Assembly (NCBI GenBank): GCA_964561105.1
Contig: CAZLOH010000013.1
Span: 39,028-103,027 of the forward strand
Origin: JADLHS01 sp964561105
GTDB lineage: Bacteria; Verrucomicrobiota; Verrucomicrobiia; Limisphaerales; JADLHS01
Direction: 5' to 3'
DNA: 64,000 nt
Position 1 is the first letter of the stretch; the number at the start of each line of letters is the position of its first letter. Below, piece by piece: positions 52,627 to 59,768 of this stretch. The notes below the pieces were generated by a model, which saw nothing but the letters and a program-made list of their open reading frames with translations, did not search any database and was not told where the DNA came from. The position numbers and the translations under genes were made by a program.

Positions 52627-52703
52627 GATTATGATTATGACGATGACTAAGCGCGGGAGACGATTTTCTGGAATTTCGTCCGCGCTTAATCTTGGTCATA
52701 ATC
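52627..52703. repeat. Imperfect inverted repeat between truB and ribF
   Basis: Inner arms TAAGCGCGG and CCGCGCTTA and outer arms AGATTATGA and TCATAATCT pair across about 20-30 bp. It may be a small dispersed palindrome or a weak terminator; there is no T-run directly after it. Confidence 0.4.
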
Positions 52704-52731
52704 TTCTTCTTGATCATCGTCTGTCCTCGCG

Positions 52732-53733
52732 ATGAAGATTCTTCGCGCCGCCACCGAACTCTCGCCAGGCAACCAGAAAGTCGGCCTGGCCATCGGCGTG
52801 TTCGACGGCGTGCATCTCGGGCATCAACAGATCATCCGGCAAACCGTCGCCGACGCCCGCCAACACGACGGACTCGCCGTCGTGGTCACGTTTGATCAGC
52901 ATCCCAACGCCATCGTGGCGCCGGAGCGTGTCCCGCCGCTCATTTACTCTCAACGGCAGAAGTTGCGCGCGCTGGCAGCGTTGGGTGCCGATGCGATGCT
53001 GCTGCTCCACTTCGACCGCGCATTAAGCGAGCAGCCAGGCGAAGTTTTCATCCGGGAACTGGCCCGCAACCTGGGCCGGATTCAAACCATCTGCGTCGGC
53101 GCGGATTTTGTTTTTGGCCACCGACGGAGCGGCAATGTCGCGCTGCTGAAACGACTTGGTGCGGAGTTGAATTTTACCGTTCACGGCATTGCCGCCGTTT
53201 CGCTCGATGGTCAGCCGGTCAGCAGCACGCGGATTCGTGAAGCCGTCCGGGCGACTGATTTCGACGCGGCCAGCCAGATGCTGGGGCGCGCGTACTCGCT
53301 CGCGGGCACGGTTATGCACGGCGAGCAACTCGGCCAGCAACTCGGATTCCCCACCGCCAACCTCGACACAACGAGCCTGCTGCTCCCGCCCAATGGGGTT
53401 TATGCCGCGCGCGTCACGTGCCGACCGAGCCGCGTGCCAGACACCAATCAAAGCGGCTCTCCCACGACAGGGGAACCAGCCGGCCGCGACCAGCACGACG
53501 ACTTTCCCACGCACCGCGCTGTATTGAACATTGGTGTGCGACCGTCGCTACGGAATCCAACCTCGGCTCCACGGGTGGAAGTTCACCTGTTGGATTTTGC
53601 TGGTGAACTCTACGGTCAGGAACTGGAAGTGACTTTCGTCGCCAAGCTCCGTGAAGAACAAAAGTTTCCCAGCCTCGATGAGTTGAAGGCCCAGATTGCC
53701 CGCGACGTCGCCGAAGCGCGGAAACATTTCTGA
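52732..53733 (+). CDS. ribF: Bifunctional riboflavin kinase/FMN adenylyltransferase
   Basis: 333 residues. The FAD synthetase domain carries GLAIGVFDGVHLGHQQIIRQ, VVTFDQHPNAI and FVFGHRRSGNVALL, SSTRIREAV. The riboflavin kinase domain has GRAYSLAGTVMHGEQLGQQLGFPTANL and NIGVRPS, VEVHLLDFAGELYG. It makes FMN and FAD. About 25-35 residues between YAARVTC and NIGVRPS (229-263) exceed what the family normally has at this position, and the segment is rich in Pro, Asp and Ser. It may be another insert. Confidence 0.94.
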   Translation: MKILRAATELSPGNQKVGLAIGVFDGVHLGHQQIIRQTVADARQHDGLAVVVTFDQHPNAIVAPERVPPLIYSQRQKLRALAALGADAMLLLHFDRALSEQPGEVFIRELARNLGRIQTICVGADFVFGHRRSGNVALLKRLGAELNFTVHGIAAVSLDGQPVSSTRIREAVRATDFDAASQMLGRAYSLAGTVMHGEQLGQQLGFPTANLDTTSLLLPPNGVYAARVTCRPSRVPDTNQSGSPTTGEPAGRDQHDDFPTHRAVLNIGVRPSLRNPTSAPRVEVHLLDFAGELYGQELEVTFVAKLREEQKFPSLDELKAQIARDVAEARKHF

Positions 53734-53885
53734 CAGGACGTTTTCACGAAGCGGCCAGTCGGCCTTCGCCAAATCAGTCGTGATCGTTGGCGCAACCTGC
53801 GTCCCGCTTTCAATCTTCTCGCGGCGGGATTTGAACGCTCCGGCTGGATTCCTTGTCCATCTGTTCGTAGAATCAGGAAACTGAA

Positions 53886-54875
53886 ATGAACACAGGAATC
53901 AACGCCATCAACGAAGCAGTCAAGGAAGCCAGCGCCTTCACGCACCCGCTGTTTGCGGAGCTGGGCAAGGTCATCGTCGGTCAACCGTATCTCACTGAAC
54001 GACTCGTCGTCGGGTTGCTCGCCAACGGTCACGTCCTCCTCGAAGGCGTGCCGGGTTTGGCCAAAACCCTCGCCGTGAAATCGCTCGCGAACACCATGCA
54101 CGTGAAGTTTTCGCGCCTGCAATTCACGCCAGACATGCTGCCCGCCGATGTCGTGGGCACGCAGATTTACAATCCGCAATCCGGCGGCTTCACCACGCGC
54201 AAAGGCCCGGTGTTCGCCAACCTGATTCTCGCGGACGAAATCAATCGCGCGCCGGCCAAGGTGCAGAGCGCGTTGCTCGAAGCGATGCAGGAGCGGCAGG
54301 TCACCATCGGCGACCAGACCTTCAAGCTGGACGAACCATTCCTCGTGCTCGCCACGCAGAATCCCATCGAGCAGGAGGGAACTTATCCGCTGCCGGAAGC
54401 GCAGGTGGATCGCTTCATGTTGAAATTGAAGATCGGTTATCCGACGCGTGCGGAGGAACGCCAGATTTTGGAAGTGATGGCGAAGACGAGCGGCACGCCG
54501 ACGGCGAGCGCGGTGGTTGATCCGAAGGACATTCTCAAGGCACGCGAGGTCATCAACGACATTTACGTGGACGACAAGGTGAAGGATTACATCGTGGACC
54601 TCGTCTGCGCCACGCGCGACCCGGAGCATTACAAGGTCGCGGTGAAGGATTTCATCCAGCTCGGTGCGTCGCCGCGCGCGACCATCGCGCTGACGCTGGC
54701 GGCCAAGGCGTATGCGTTCCTCAAAGGACGCGGCTACGTGACGCCGCAGGACGTGAAGAGCATCGGCATGGACGTGTTGCGCCACCGCGTGGCCATCACC
54801 TACGAAGCCGAGGCCGAGGAAAAGACCAGCGAAACGGTCATCCAGAAAATCTTTGATGAACTGCCCGTGCCGTGA
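53886..54875 (+). CDS. MoxR family AAA ATPase
   Basis: 329 residues. Walker A GVPGLAKTLAVKSLA (about 53-60), Walker B LILADEINRAPAKVQSALLEAMQE, and sensor motifs LVLATQNPIEQEGTYPLPEAQVDRFML. MoxR ATPases act as chaperones together with DUF58 and VWA proteins, in assembling or activating metal-containing or envelope complexes. It is the first gene of the Bat-type operon, whose DUF58 gene now lies 3.8 kb away because of cassette insertions. Its last 46 bp are repeated at 55731. Spacer 53734-53885 has no clear feature. Confidence 0.93.
   Translation: MNTGINAINEAVKEASAFTHPLFAELGKVIVGQPYLTERLVVGLLANGHVLLEGVPGLAKTLAVKSLANTMHVKFSRLQFTPDMLPADVVGTQIYNPQSGGFTTRKGPVFANLILADEINRAPAKVQSALLEAMQERQVTIGDQTFKLDEPFLVLATQNPIEQEGTYPLPEAQVDRFMLKLKIGYPTRAEERQILEVMAKTSGTPTASAVVDPKDILKAREVINDIYVDDKVKDYIVDLVCATRDPEHYKVAVKDFIQLGASPRATIALTLAAKAYAFLKGRGYVTPQDVKSIGMDVLRHRVAITYEAEAEEKTSETVIQKIFDELPVP
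54830..54875 (+). repeat. moxR 3' end, original of a duplication
   Basis: The final 46 bp of moxR (CGAAACGGTCATCCAGAAAA... to the TGA) recur at 55731-55776 with one difference (C to T). The copies bracket the RAYT transposase unit. Confidence 0.9.
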
Positions 54876-54929
54876 ACAAATGAAGAATTAAGGAGGGCGA
54901 AAGCAGGATGAAATCAAGCGCAAACCGCC

Positions 54930-55000
54930 CAGCGCCGTAGGCGCGACATCTTTGTAGAAACGATGAATAAAAATAAATTAGCTCCGTAGGAGCGACATAT
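54930..55000. repeat. REP hairpins upstream of the RAYT gene
   Basis: GCGCCGTAGGCGC followed by GACAT, and GCTCCGTAGGAGC followed by GACAT, are two short hairpins with shared core CCGTAGG and shared tail GACAT. Further copies lie downstream of the transposase. This pattern is the hallmark of REP sequences tied to a RAYT transposase. Confidence 0.75.
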
Positions 55001-55012
55001 CGCGAAACCAAA

Positions 55013-55480
55013 ATGGCAAACACCTACACGCAAATTTACATCCACGTCGTGTTTGCCGTTGAAGGCCGCCAAAATCTCATCGCTCCCGAGCACAACGACG
55101 AACTACAGAAATACATCACCGGCATCGTCACCGCGCAGAAACACAAATTGATCACGATAAACAATATGCCCGACCACCTGCACATGCTCATCGGCCTGCG
55201 ACCCGACGCGGCACTGTCCGATTTGGTGCGAGATGTGAAAGCTGGCTCGTCCAAATTTATCAACGAGAAACATTGGGTGACGGGCCGGTTTTCCTGGCAG
55301 GAGGGTTTTGGCGCGTTTTCACATGCCCGCTCGCAACTCGACACGGTGATCCGTTACATCCAGAACCAGCAACAGCATCACGCCAGGCAATCGTTTCGTG
55401 ACGAATATGTGGAGTTGTTGGAAAAGTTCGGCGTGGAATACGACCAGAAATACATTTTCAAAACCGACCCGGCACCGTAG
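55013..55480 (+). CDS. REP-associated tyrosine transposase (IS200/Y1 HUH family)
   Basis: 155 residues. IS200-like Y1 fold: YTQIYIHVVFAVEGRQNLI, HUH motif in NMPDHLHMLIGL (His-Leu-His near residue 54), WQEGFGAFSHARSQ, and catalytic Tyr in VIRYIQNQQQHH (about 111). It is single-copy with hairpins on both sides, so it fits RAYT rather than a classic IS200. It should nick single-stranded DNA at REP hairpins. It lies in a unit bounded by the two moxR 3' copies. Confidence 0.88.
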   Translation: MANTYTQIYIHVVFAVEGRQNLIAPEHNDELQKYITGIVTAQKHKLITINNMPDHLHMLIGLRPDAALSDLVRDVKAGSSKFINEKHWVTGRFSWQEGFGAFSHARSQLDTVIRYIQNQQQHHARQSFRDEYVELLEKFGVEYDQKYIFKTDPAP

Positions 55481-55519
55481 GTGTAGCGCGATTAGAGATT
55501 CAAGTCCACGAGACAAATC

Positions 55520-55715
55520 AAAGCGCCGTAGGCGCGACATATTTGTAGAATCACGAACAAAAAATGATTTTAGCTCCGTAGGAGCGAGATATTTGAAAAC
55601 AATCTACAGAACACATGAAAATTGACGGCCACAATATGCCGCCCCTACGGGGCTTGAATTTGTTTGGGGCTGATTGCTACAAAGATGTCACGCCTACGGC
55701 GCTTAGGACCAACCA
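55520..55715. repeat. REP hairpins downstream of the RAYT gene
   Basis: At least four short hairpins: GCGCCGTAGGCGC-GACAT and GCTCCGTAGGAGC-GAGAT in the forward sense, then GCCCCTACGGGGC and GCGCCTACGGCGC-like arms with ATGTC upstream in the reverse sense. The forward and reverse arrangement forms an inverted REP cluster (BIME-like). The 318-bp spacer 55481-55798 holds these and the duplicated moxR end only. Confidence 0.75.
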
Positions 55716-55730
55716 CCGCAAGACAACCTG

Positions 55731-55776
55731 CGAAACGGTCATCCAGAAAATCTTTGATGAACTGCCTGTGCCGTGA
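55731..55776 (+). repeat. Duplicated moxR 3' end
   Basis: 46 bp, 45 identical to the moxR 3' end including the TGA stop. It is not in frame with any supported gene and is presumably a fossil of the insertion event. Immediately after it begins the beta-propeller-like gene cassette. Confidence 0.92.
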
Positions 55777-55798
55777 GCAGTCGAATATCAAAGCAGCC

Positions 55799-56917
55799 AT
55801 GAATTCGCGTAAATCTCACAGATCGCTTGTTGTCATTTCAACCATGTGGCTGCTTGTTGCCCGAGCGCTTGCGTTGGATATCGCCCCACCAAAAGCCGTA
55901 TATGACAATCAAGAGGTGCTTTGGTTTTCAGTGACGCATTCAAACTTAATAGCGGTTTTTGGAAATGGCAGTGTTGGAGTATGGAACTTTTCTTCTGGTG
56001 AACTACTCAATAAGTTTAGTCTGCCCACCAACGAACTGGCTTATCCGGCGAACAACCTGGCTGCGTCGCAGCATCAGCGAACGGCGCTCGCGTTATTGAC
56101 TGACCAAACAACTCTCGTTGGTGATAAAGTGTTCTCAACGGGGACTTGTTATGATGCGTCTGGTAAGCGAGTGAATGATTTCAAAGTCGAAATTGTCAGT
56201 CCCGCTATTTGCGGTTTCGTTGGAGCGACAACCACCCTACTTCTGGCTGACAAGCCGCCAAATAATGCAGTGGTGGCGGCGGTGGATACATCAACCGGTA
56301 AGACTTTGTGGCGTTTCGAAACCGACGATGATGTGCAAACCGGCACAGTTGCGCTGGCAGATGGGGAGTGTTACGTCAATTTCTGTCGCGATAGACATTT
56401 GCGCGCCAGAAATCAACTGGGCGAACTCATTTGGGATTGGCCCGTTCCCAAAGGGAAATTCGCCGAGCCCGGCTATTGGCCTGACAAACCGGTTTTACCT
56501 TATGTTGTCATCCGTGAATCTGACGAAGAGAAAGACGACGTTGCCGAATTCGTAGCGCTTTCCGCAAAAAGCGGCAAGGAGCTGTGGCGGAAAAAGAACG
56601 CGCGGTTTGGAGCACTCAAGGCCGTTTCCGATGACGGAAAGCATCAGGTTTTTTTTCTGGATGGCCACGTTCAAATCACCGCTTTACCTGAACGGACCAA
56701 GCCAAAGGTTGTCGCTTTGAAAGATGATGTGGATGTTGCGTTCTCTTCTGACGGGCGGTTCCTCTTGTGTCTTCCTGCACTTGTAAAAGTATCGGAGAAC
56801 AAGGCTGCAAACAGTCAAACTGTTGCGCGCCATTCGAGGTTGTTGTCTGTGGTTGATTTTGAGACCGGAAAAATCGCCAAGGAGCTTCCGCTCACTACTC
56901 CGGTTGAAAAGCAATGA
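55799..56917 (+). CDS. Secreted beta-propeller-like (PQQ/WD-type) protein, AT-rich
   Basis: 372 residues from ATG at 55799. A signal-like N-terminus (LVVISTMWLLVARALALDI) is followed by repeated beta-sheet motifs (LIAVFGNGSVGVWNFSSGEL; AAVDTSTGKTLWRFETDDD; VALSAKSGKELWRKKNA; LLSVVDFETGKIAKELP) as in PQQ-like or WD propellers. It would be exported and act as a binding scaffold; no enzymatic residues are recognised. Base composition is clearly lower in GC than its neighbours, suggesting transfer. It fills the cassette between the moxR 3' copy and the first DUF58 5' copy. Confidence 0.7.
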   Translation: MNSRKSHRSLVVISTMWLLVARALALDIAPPKAVYDNQEVLWFSVTHSNLIAVFGNGSVGVWNFSSGELLNKFSLPTNELAYPANNLAASQHQRTALALLTDQTTLVGDKVFSTGTCYDASGKRVNDFKVEIVSPAICGFVGATTTLLLADKPPNNAVVAAVDTSTGKTLWRFETDDDVQTGTVALADGECYVNFCRDRHLRARNQLGELIWDWPVPKGKFAEPGYWPDKPVLPYVVIRESDEEKDDVAEFVALSAKSGKELWRKKNARFGALKAVSDDGKHQVFFLDGHVQITALPERTKPKVVALKDDVDVAFSSDGRFLLCLPALVKVSENKAANSQTVARHSRLLSVVDFETGKIAKELPLTTPVEKQ

Positions 56918-56928
56918 GTTGTTTATTC

Positions 56929-57009
56929 ATGATTCCCCGCGAGATTCTCAAAAAAATCCGGCAGATCGAGATTCGCACGAACCGCATCGTGACCGAAACG
57001 CTCGCGGGC
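56929..57009 (+). repeat. DUF58 gene 5' end, extra copy 1 (27 codons)
   Basis: ATG plus 26 codons (MIPREILKKIRQIEIRTNRI, VTETLAG) identical in peptide to the true DUF58 start at 58689, with five nucleotide differences, all synonymous. Sequence then continues with GCGTC and diverges. The ORF is cut off, so it is not functional as DUF58. Confidence 0.93.
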
Positions 57010-57012
57010 GCG

Positions 57013-57315
57013 TCACTTCAGCCGGCTCAAGAGTGCTTGCGGATTTCGCGAGCTATGGAAAACGGCAATAACATTTATGACCTTCGGTCCAATCAAATGG
57101 TAAATGCTGTATTTGCGAAACCGTTTAAGCCTGATTTGACGAGTGGAGGGAGATGCACGGCGAAATCTTTCGGGAAATTTCTGAACCTGCTGGAGCGTAG
57201 CGTTGACTTCAATTCTCCATTCTTCGCCCAAGCAAGCACGTTGTTCTTCGTACCAAGCCGCCGCATCTTTGAATTCCAGGCGGGCCAGCGGCGCGAAGAC
57301 AATCGCGCGCCTCAT
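57013..57315 (-). CDS. ParE/RelE family toxin
   Basis: 100 residues. RAIVFAPLARLEFKDAAAWYEEQR, RIEVNATLQQVQKFPERF and RRFRKYSIYHLI-like segments match the RelE/ParE superfamily (plasmid stabilisation system). It would inhibit gyrase or cleave mRNA; the branch cannot be settled. Its start overlaps the stop of the antitoxin gene (57312) by ATGA. It lies on the opposite strand to the Bat operon, between two DUF58 5' copies. Confidence 0.85.
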   Translation of the reverse strand: MRRAIVFAPLARLEFKDAAAWYEEQRACLGEEWRIEVNATLQQVQKFPERFRRASPSTRQIRLKRFRKYSIYHLIGPKVINVIAVFHSSRNPQALLSRLK

Positions 57316-57536
57316 TCTTTGCGGGATTGCAAGCGGTCATGGAGTTCGGCTTGCACGGTTTCCCACGGAATACCGCGTTCGGGGTGCAGCCGCAATTCTT
57401 CAGCGCGGCGTTCGAGTTCGGCGATTTGCTCCGGCGTGAGTTCGTCGTCGAACTTGTCGCGAAGCTGCTCGAAAACTTCGCGTTGCTCTTCAACCGGAAG
57501 CCGATCTATTTGCTCTAAAACTCGGGCTGCGCTCAT
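57312..57536 (-). CDS. Addiction-module component (antitoxin) protein
   Basis: 74 residues, strongly helical and acidic: VLEQIDRLPVEEQREVFEQL, LTPEQIAELERRAEELRLHPERGIPWETVQAEL. This is the usual antitoxin layout paired with a ParE/RelE toxin, with a helical tail that wraps the toxin. It is encoded upstream of the toxin in one operon. The DNA-binding segment at the N-terminus is short, so autoregulation is uncertain. Confidence 0.85.
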   Translation of the reverse strand: MSAARVLEQIDRLPVEEQREVFEQLRDKFDDELTPEQIAELERRAEELRLHPERGIPWETVQAELHDRLQSRKE

Positions 57537-57623
57537 GGCGGCAATTTACTTCTTTGATTTGCGCGTGCACGCAGGGTTTTCGCACGCGAATTCATCATTC
57601 CGCATTCATAATTCTGCCTTCCG

Positions 57624-57704
57624 ATGACTCCCCGCGAAATCCTCAAAACAATCCGGCAGATCGAGATTCGCACGAACCGCATCGTGACCGAATCGCTCGC
57701 GGGC
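57624..57704 (+). repeat. DUF58 gene 5' end, extra copy 2 (27 codons)
   Basis: ATG plus 26 codons, differing from the true start at three residues (Thr for Ile2, Thr for Lys9, Ser for Thr24) and also followed by GCGTC before diverging. It closes the toxin-antitoxin cassette and opens the KilA-N cassette. Confidence 0.93.
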
Positions 57705-57715
57705 GCGTCTAATTT

Positions 57716-57812
57716 CAAACCTCTCGAATCTGAGAGGTTTGGCAATTATGGCGAATTCGCCATGATTAAACCAGCGGCGGTAGTTTTAATCCCGTCGAAT
57801 TCGATGGGATTA
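57716..57812. repeat. Cluster of three palindromes upstream of the KilA-N gene
   Basis: Three dyads in under 100 bp: AACCTCTC-GAATCT-GAGAGGTT (57716-57741), ATGGCGAATTCGCCAT (57748-57763) and TAATCCC-GTCGAATTCGAT-GGGATTA (57787-57812). The second is perfect, and the third shares its core with a 26-bp perfect palindrome inside the KilA-N coding region (58046-58071). They may be operators for a DNA-binding protein, or remains of an older KilA-N gene: one frame of the third reads FNPVEFDGIRN. Confidence 0.75.
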
Positions 57813-57845
57813 GAAATGCGTGTTTACAGCCAGCACAATTGAGCC

Positions 57846-58682
57846 ATGAAAAAGACCAAGTCAGCTACCATCGAAGTCCAAGGCACGGCCATCACGGTCG
57901 TCGCCAAGGAGCACGGTGATTACATCTCGCTGACCGATATGGTCAGAAATTTTGAGGGCGGCAGTGCGCTCATTGAACAGTGGCTTAAAAACAAGGACAC
58001 GGTGCTCTTTCTTGGTGTTTGGGAGCAGATAAACAACTCCGGTTTTAATTCCCTCGAATTCGAGGGAATTAGAAATGAAGCTGGCCGGAACAGTTTCTTC
58101 CTGTCGGCCAAGTCATGGGTGGAACGCACACGGGCAAAAGGGTTGATAGCCAGCGCCGGACGTTACGGCGGAACATTTGCCCACAAAGACATAGCGTTTG
58201 AGTTTGGTTCGTGGTTAAGCCCGGAGTTCAAACTCTACCTCATCAAGGAATTCCAGCGGCTCAAGGACGACGAAAACCGCCGGCTCTCGCTCGCTTGGAA
58301 TCTCAACCGCACCTTGTCGAAGCTGAATTATCGTATCCACACCGACGCGGTGAAGACGCATTTGATTCCGCCGGTGGTTACGCCCGCGCAGGCAGCCATC
58401 ACTTACGCGTCGGAGGCGGATTTGCTCAACGTCGCGCTATTTGGTCACACCGCAAAACAATGGCGCGACGCGAATCCCAAACTGGATGGCAATGTTCGTG
58501 ACTACGCCAGCGTCGGGCAGTTGCTCGTCCTTGCCAACATGGAAGGCATGAACGCTGAATTCATTCACATGGGATTGCCGCAAGGTGAACGATTGAAACG
58601 GCTGAACCAGATTGCCATCCGCCAGATGCAGGTTTTGACTTCAGCGAATTTGAAGGCATTGCCCGGCGCAAAAGAAAAATAG
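57846..58682 (+). CDS. KilA-N domain protein
   Basis: 278 residues. The KilA-N fold spans about 10-120: VVAKEHGDYISLTDMVRNFEG, ALIEQWLKNKDTVLFLGVWEQIN, FNSLEFEGIRNEAGRNSF, SAGRYGGTFAHKDIAFEFGSWLSPEFKLYLIKEFQRLK. The remainder is helical. Such proteins occur in phages and mobile elements, bind DNA and are often associated with toxin-antitoxin or defence loci. It stands alone in its cassette, ending 6 bp before the true DUF58 start. A perfect palindrome lies in its coding sequence at FNSLEFEGIRN. Confidence 0.88.
   Translation: MKKTKSATIEVQGTAITVVAKEHGDYISLTDMVRNFEGGSALIEQWLKNKDTVLFLGVWEQINNSGFNSLEFEGIRNEAGRNSFFLSAKSWVERTRAKGLIASAGRYGGTFAHKDIAFEFGSWLSPEFKLYLIKEFQRLKDDENRRLSLAWNLNRTLSKLNYRIHTDAVKTHLIPPVVTPAQAAITYASEADLLNVALFGHTAKQWRDANPKLDGNVRDYASVGQLLVLANMEGMNAEFIHMGLPQGERLKRLNQIAIRQMQVLTSANLKALPGAKEK
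58046..58071. repeat. 26-bp perfect palindrome inside the KilA-N gene
   Basis: TAATTCCCTCGAA joined to TTCGAGGGAATTA, a perfect palindrome with central GAATTC. It resembles the third upstream palindrome and encodes part of the conserved FNSLEFEGIRNEAG peptide. Confidence 0.8.
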
Positions 58683-58688
58683 TTCACG

Positions 58689-58769
58689 ATGATACCGCGA
58701 GAAATCCTCAAAAAAATCCGGCAGATCGAGATTCGCACGAACCGCATCGTGACCGAAACGCTCGCGGGC
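58689..58769 (+). repeat. DUF58 gene 5' end, genuine copy (27 codons)
   Basis: Reference copy for the duplications at 56929 and 57624. Here the sequence continues with CAGTATCATTCC into the real gene, whereas both extra copies continue with GCGTC. Confidence 0.93.
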
Positions 58770-59645
58770 CAGTATCATTCCGTCTTCAAGGGCCAGGGCA
58801 TGAACTTCGACGAGGTGCGCGAATACCAGCCCGGCGACGACGTGCGCGCCATTGATTGGAACGTCACCGCGCGGATGAATCATCCGTTCATCAAGAAGTT
58901 CGTCGAGGAACGCGAACTCACGCTCATGCTCGTGGTGGACGTGAGCGGCTCGGGCCTGTTCGGCTCACGCGACCAGTCCAAACGCGAACTCGCCGCCGAG
59001 ATTGCCTCCGTGCTTGCCTTCTCCGCCATCCGCAACAACGACAAGGTCGGCCTCATCCTTTTCAGCGACGAGGTGGAGAAATTCATCCCGCCGCGGAAGG
59101 GCCGCAGTCACGTCCTGCGCGTCATCCGCGAGGTGTTGTTCTTCGAACCGAAACGACGGGGAACGGACTTGAACGCCGCGTTGGAGTTCCTGTTGCGAGT
59201 GCAGACGCACAAAGCCGTGGCCGTCATCATCTCCGACTTTATCGGCTCGCCGGCGCGCCCCAAACAGGAAGGCAAGCGGCAATTGCGCCCGCAGATGATG
59301 TTGCTGGAATCACTCGCCCAGGCGTCCTTCAACCGGTTGAAGCAGACGAATCGCCGGCATGATGTCGTGGCGGTGCAGATCACTGACCGCTACGAACTGG
59401 AGTTACCCGCGCTCGGCCGGCTCGTGTTGCGCGATGCCGAGACGGGCGAGCAACTGGAGATCCACACCGGTGATGCCCGCAAGCGTCAGGCGTTTGCGGA
59501 GCGGCAGGCCAAAGCGCAGAACGACATCGCCCGGCTGTTTCGCTCGGCGGGCATTGATTCGATCCCATTGCGCACGGATCAACCCTACGGCGCGGCGCTG
59601 GCCAAGTTTTTTGAAACGCGCGAGAAACGGAGAAGCCGAGGCTAG
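58689..59645 (+). CDS. DUF58 domain protein (Bat operon)
   Basis: 318 residues. MIPREILKKIRQIEIRTNRIV at the start, SVFKGQGMNFDEVREYQPGDDVRAIDWNVTARM (DUF58 signature) and a VWA-like part with LVVDVSGSGLFGS and ALEFLLRVQTHKAVAVIISDF. Together with MoxR and VWA proteins it forms the Bat-type system for envelope or metalloprotein maturation. The gene itself is intact; its first 27 codons exist in two further copies upstream. It is followed by a 226-bp spacer with a GTAGCC palindrome. Confidence 0.92.
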   Translation: MIPREILKKIRQIEIRTNRIVTETLAGQYHSVFKGQGMNFDEVREYQPGDDVRAIDWNVTARMNHPFIKKFVEERELTLMLVVDVSGSGLFGSRDQSKRELAAEIASVLAFSAIRNNDKVGLILFSDEVEKFIPPRKGRSHVLRVIREVLFFEPKRRGTDLNAALEFLLRVQTHKAVAVIISDFIGSPARPKQEGKRQLRPQMMLLESLAQASFNRLKQTNRRHDVVAVQITDRYELELPALGRLVLRDAETGEQLEIHTGDARKRQAFAERQAKAQNDIARLFRSAGIDSIPLRTDQPYGAALAKFFETREKRRSRG

Positions 59646-59768
59646 TTATGTGGAACGGGAATTTTAAGTCAACCGGTTGCCCTCAAGCCAAACTTCGGGC
59701 TCAGGAGCGCGTGAGCCATTCGCAATCTCGCGAAATGCTTTGCGACGGGATCTGTCGAAACACGAATT

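Noticed and set aside
58689..58769. Explaining the DUF58 5' copies as ordinary paralogous genes
   Set aside because: The two extra copies stop matching after codon 27 at the same base and have no further DUF58 sequence.
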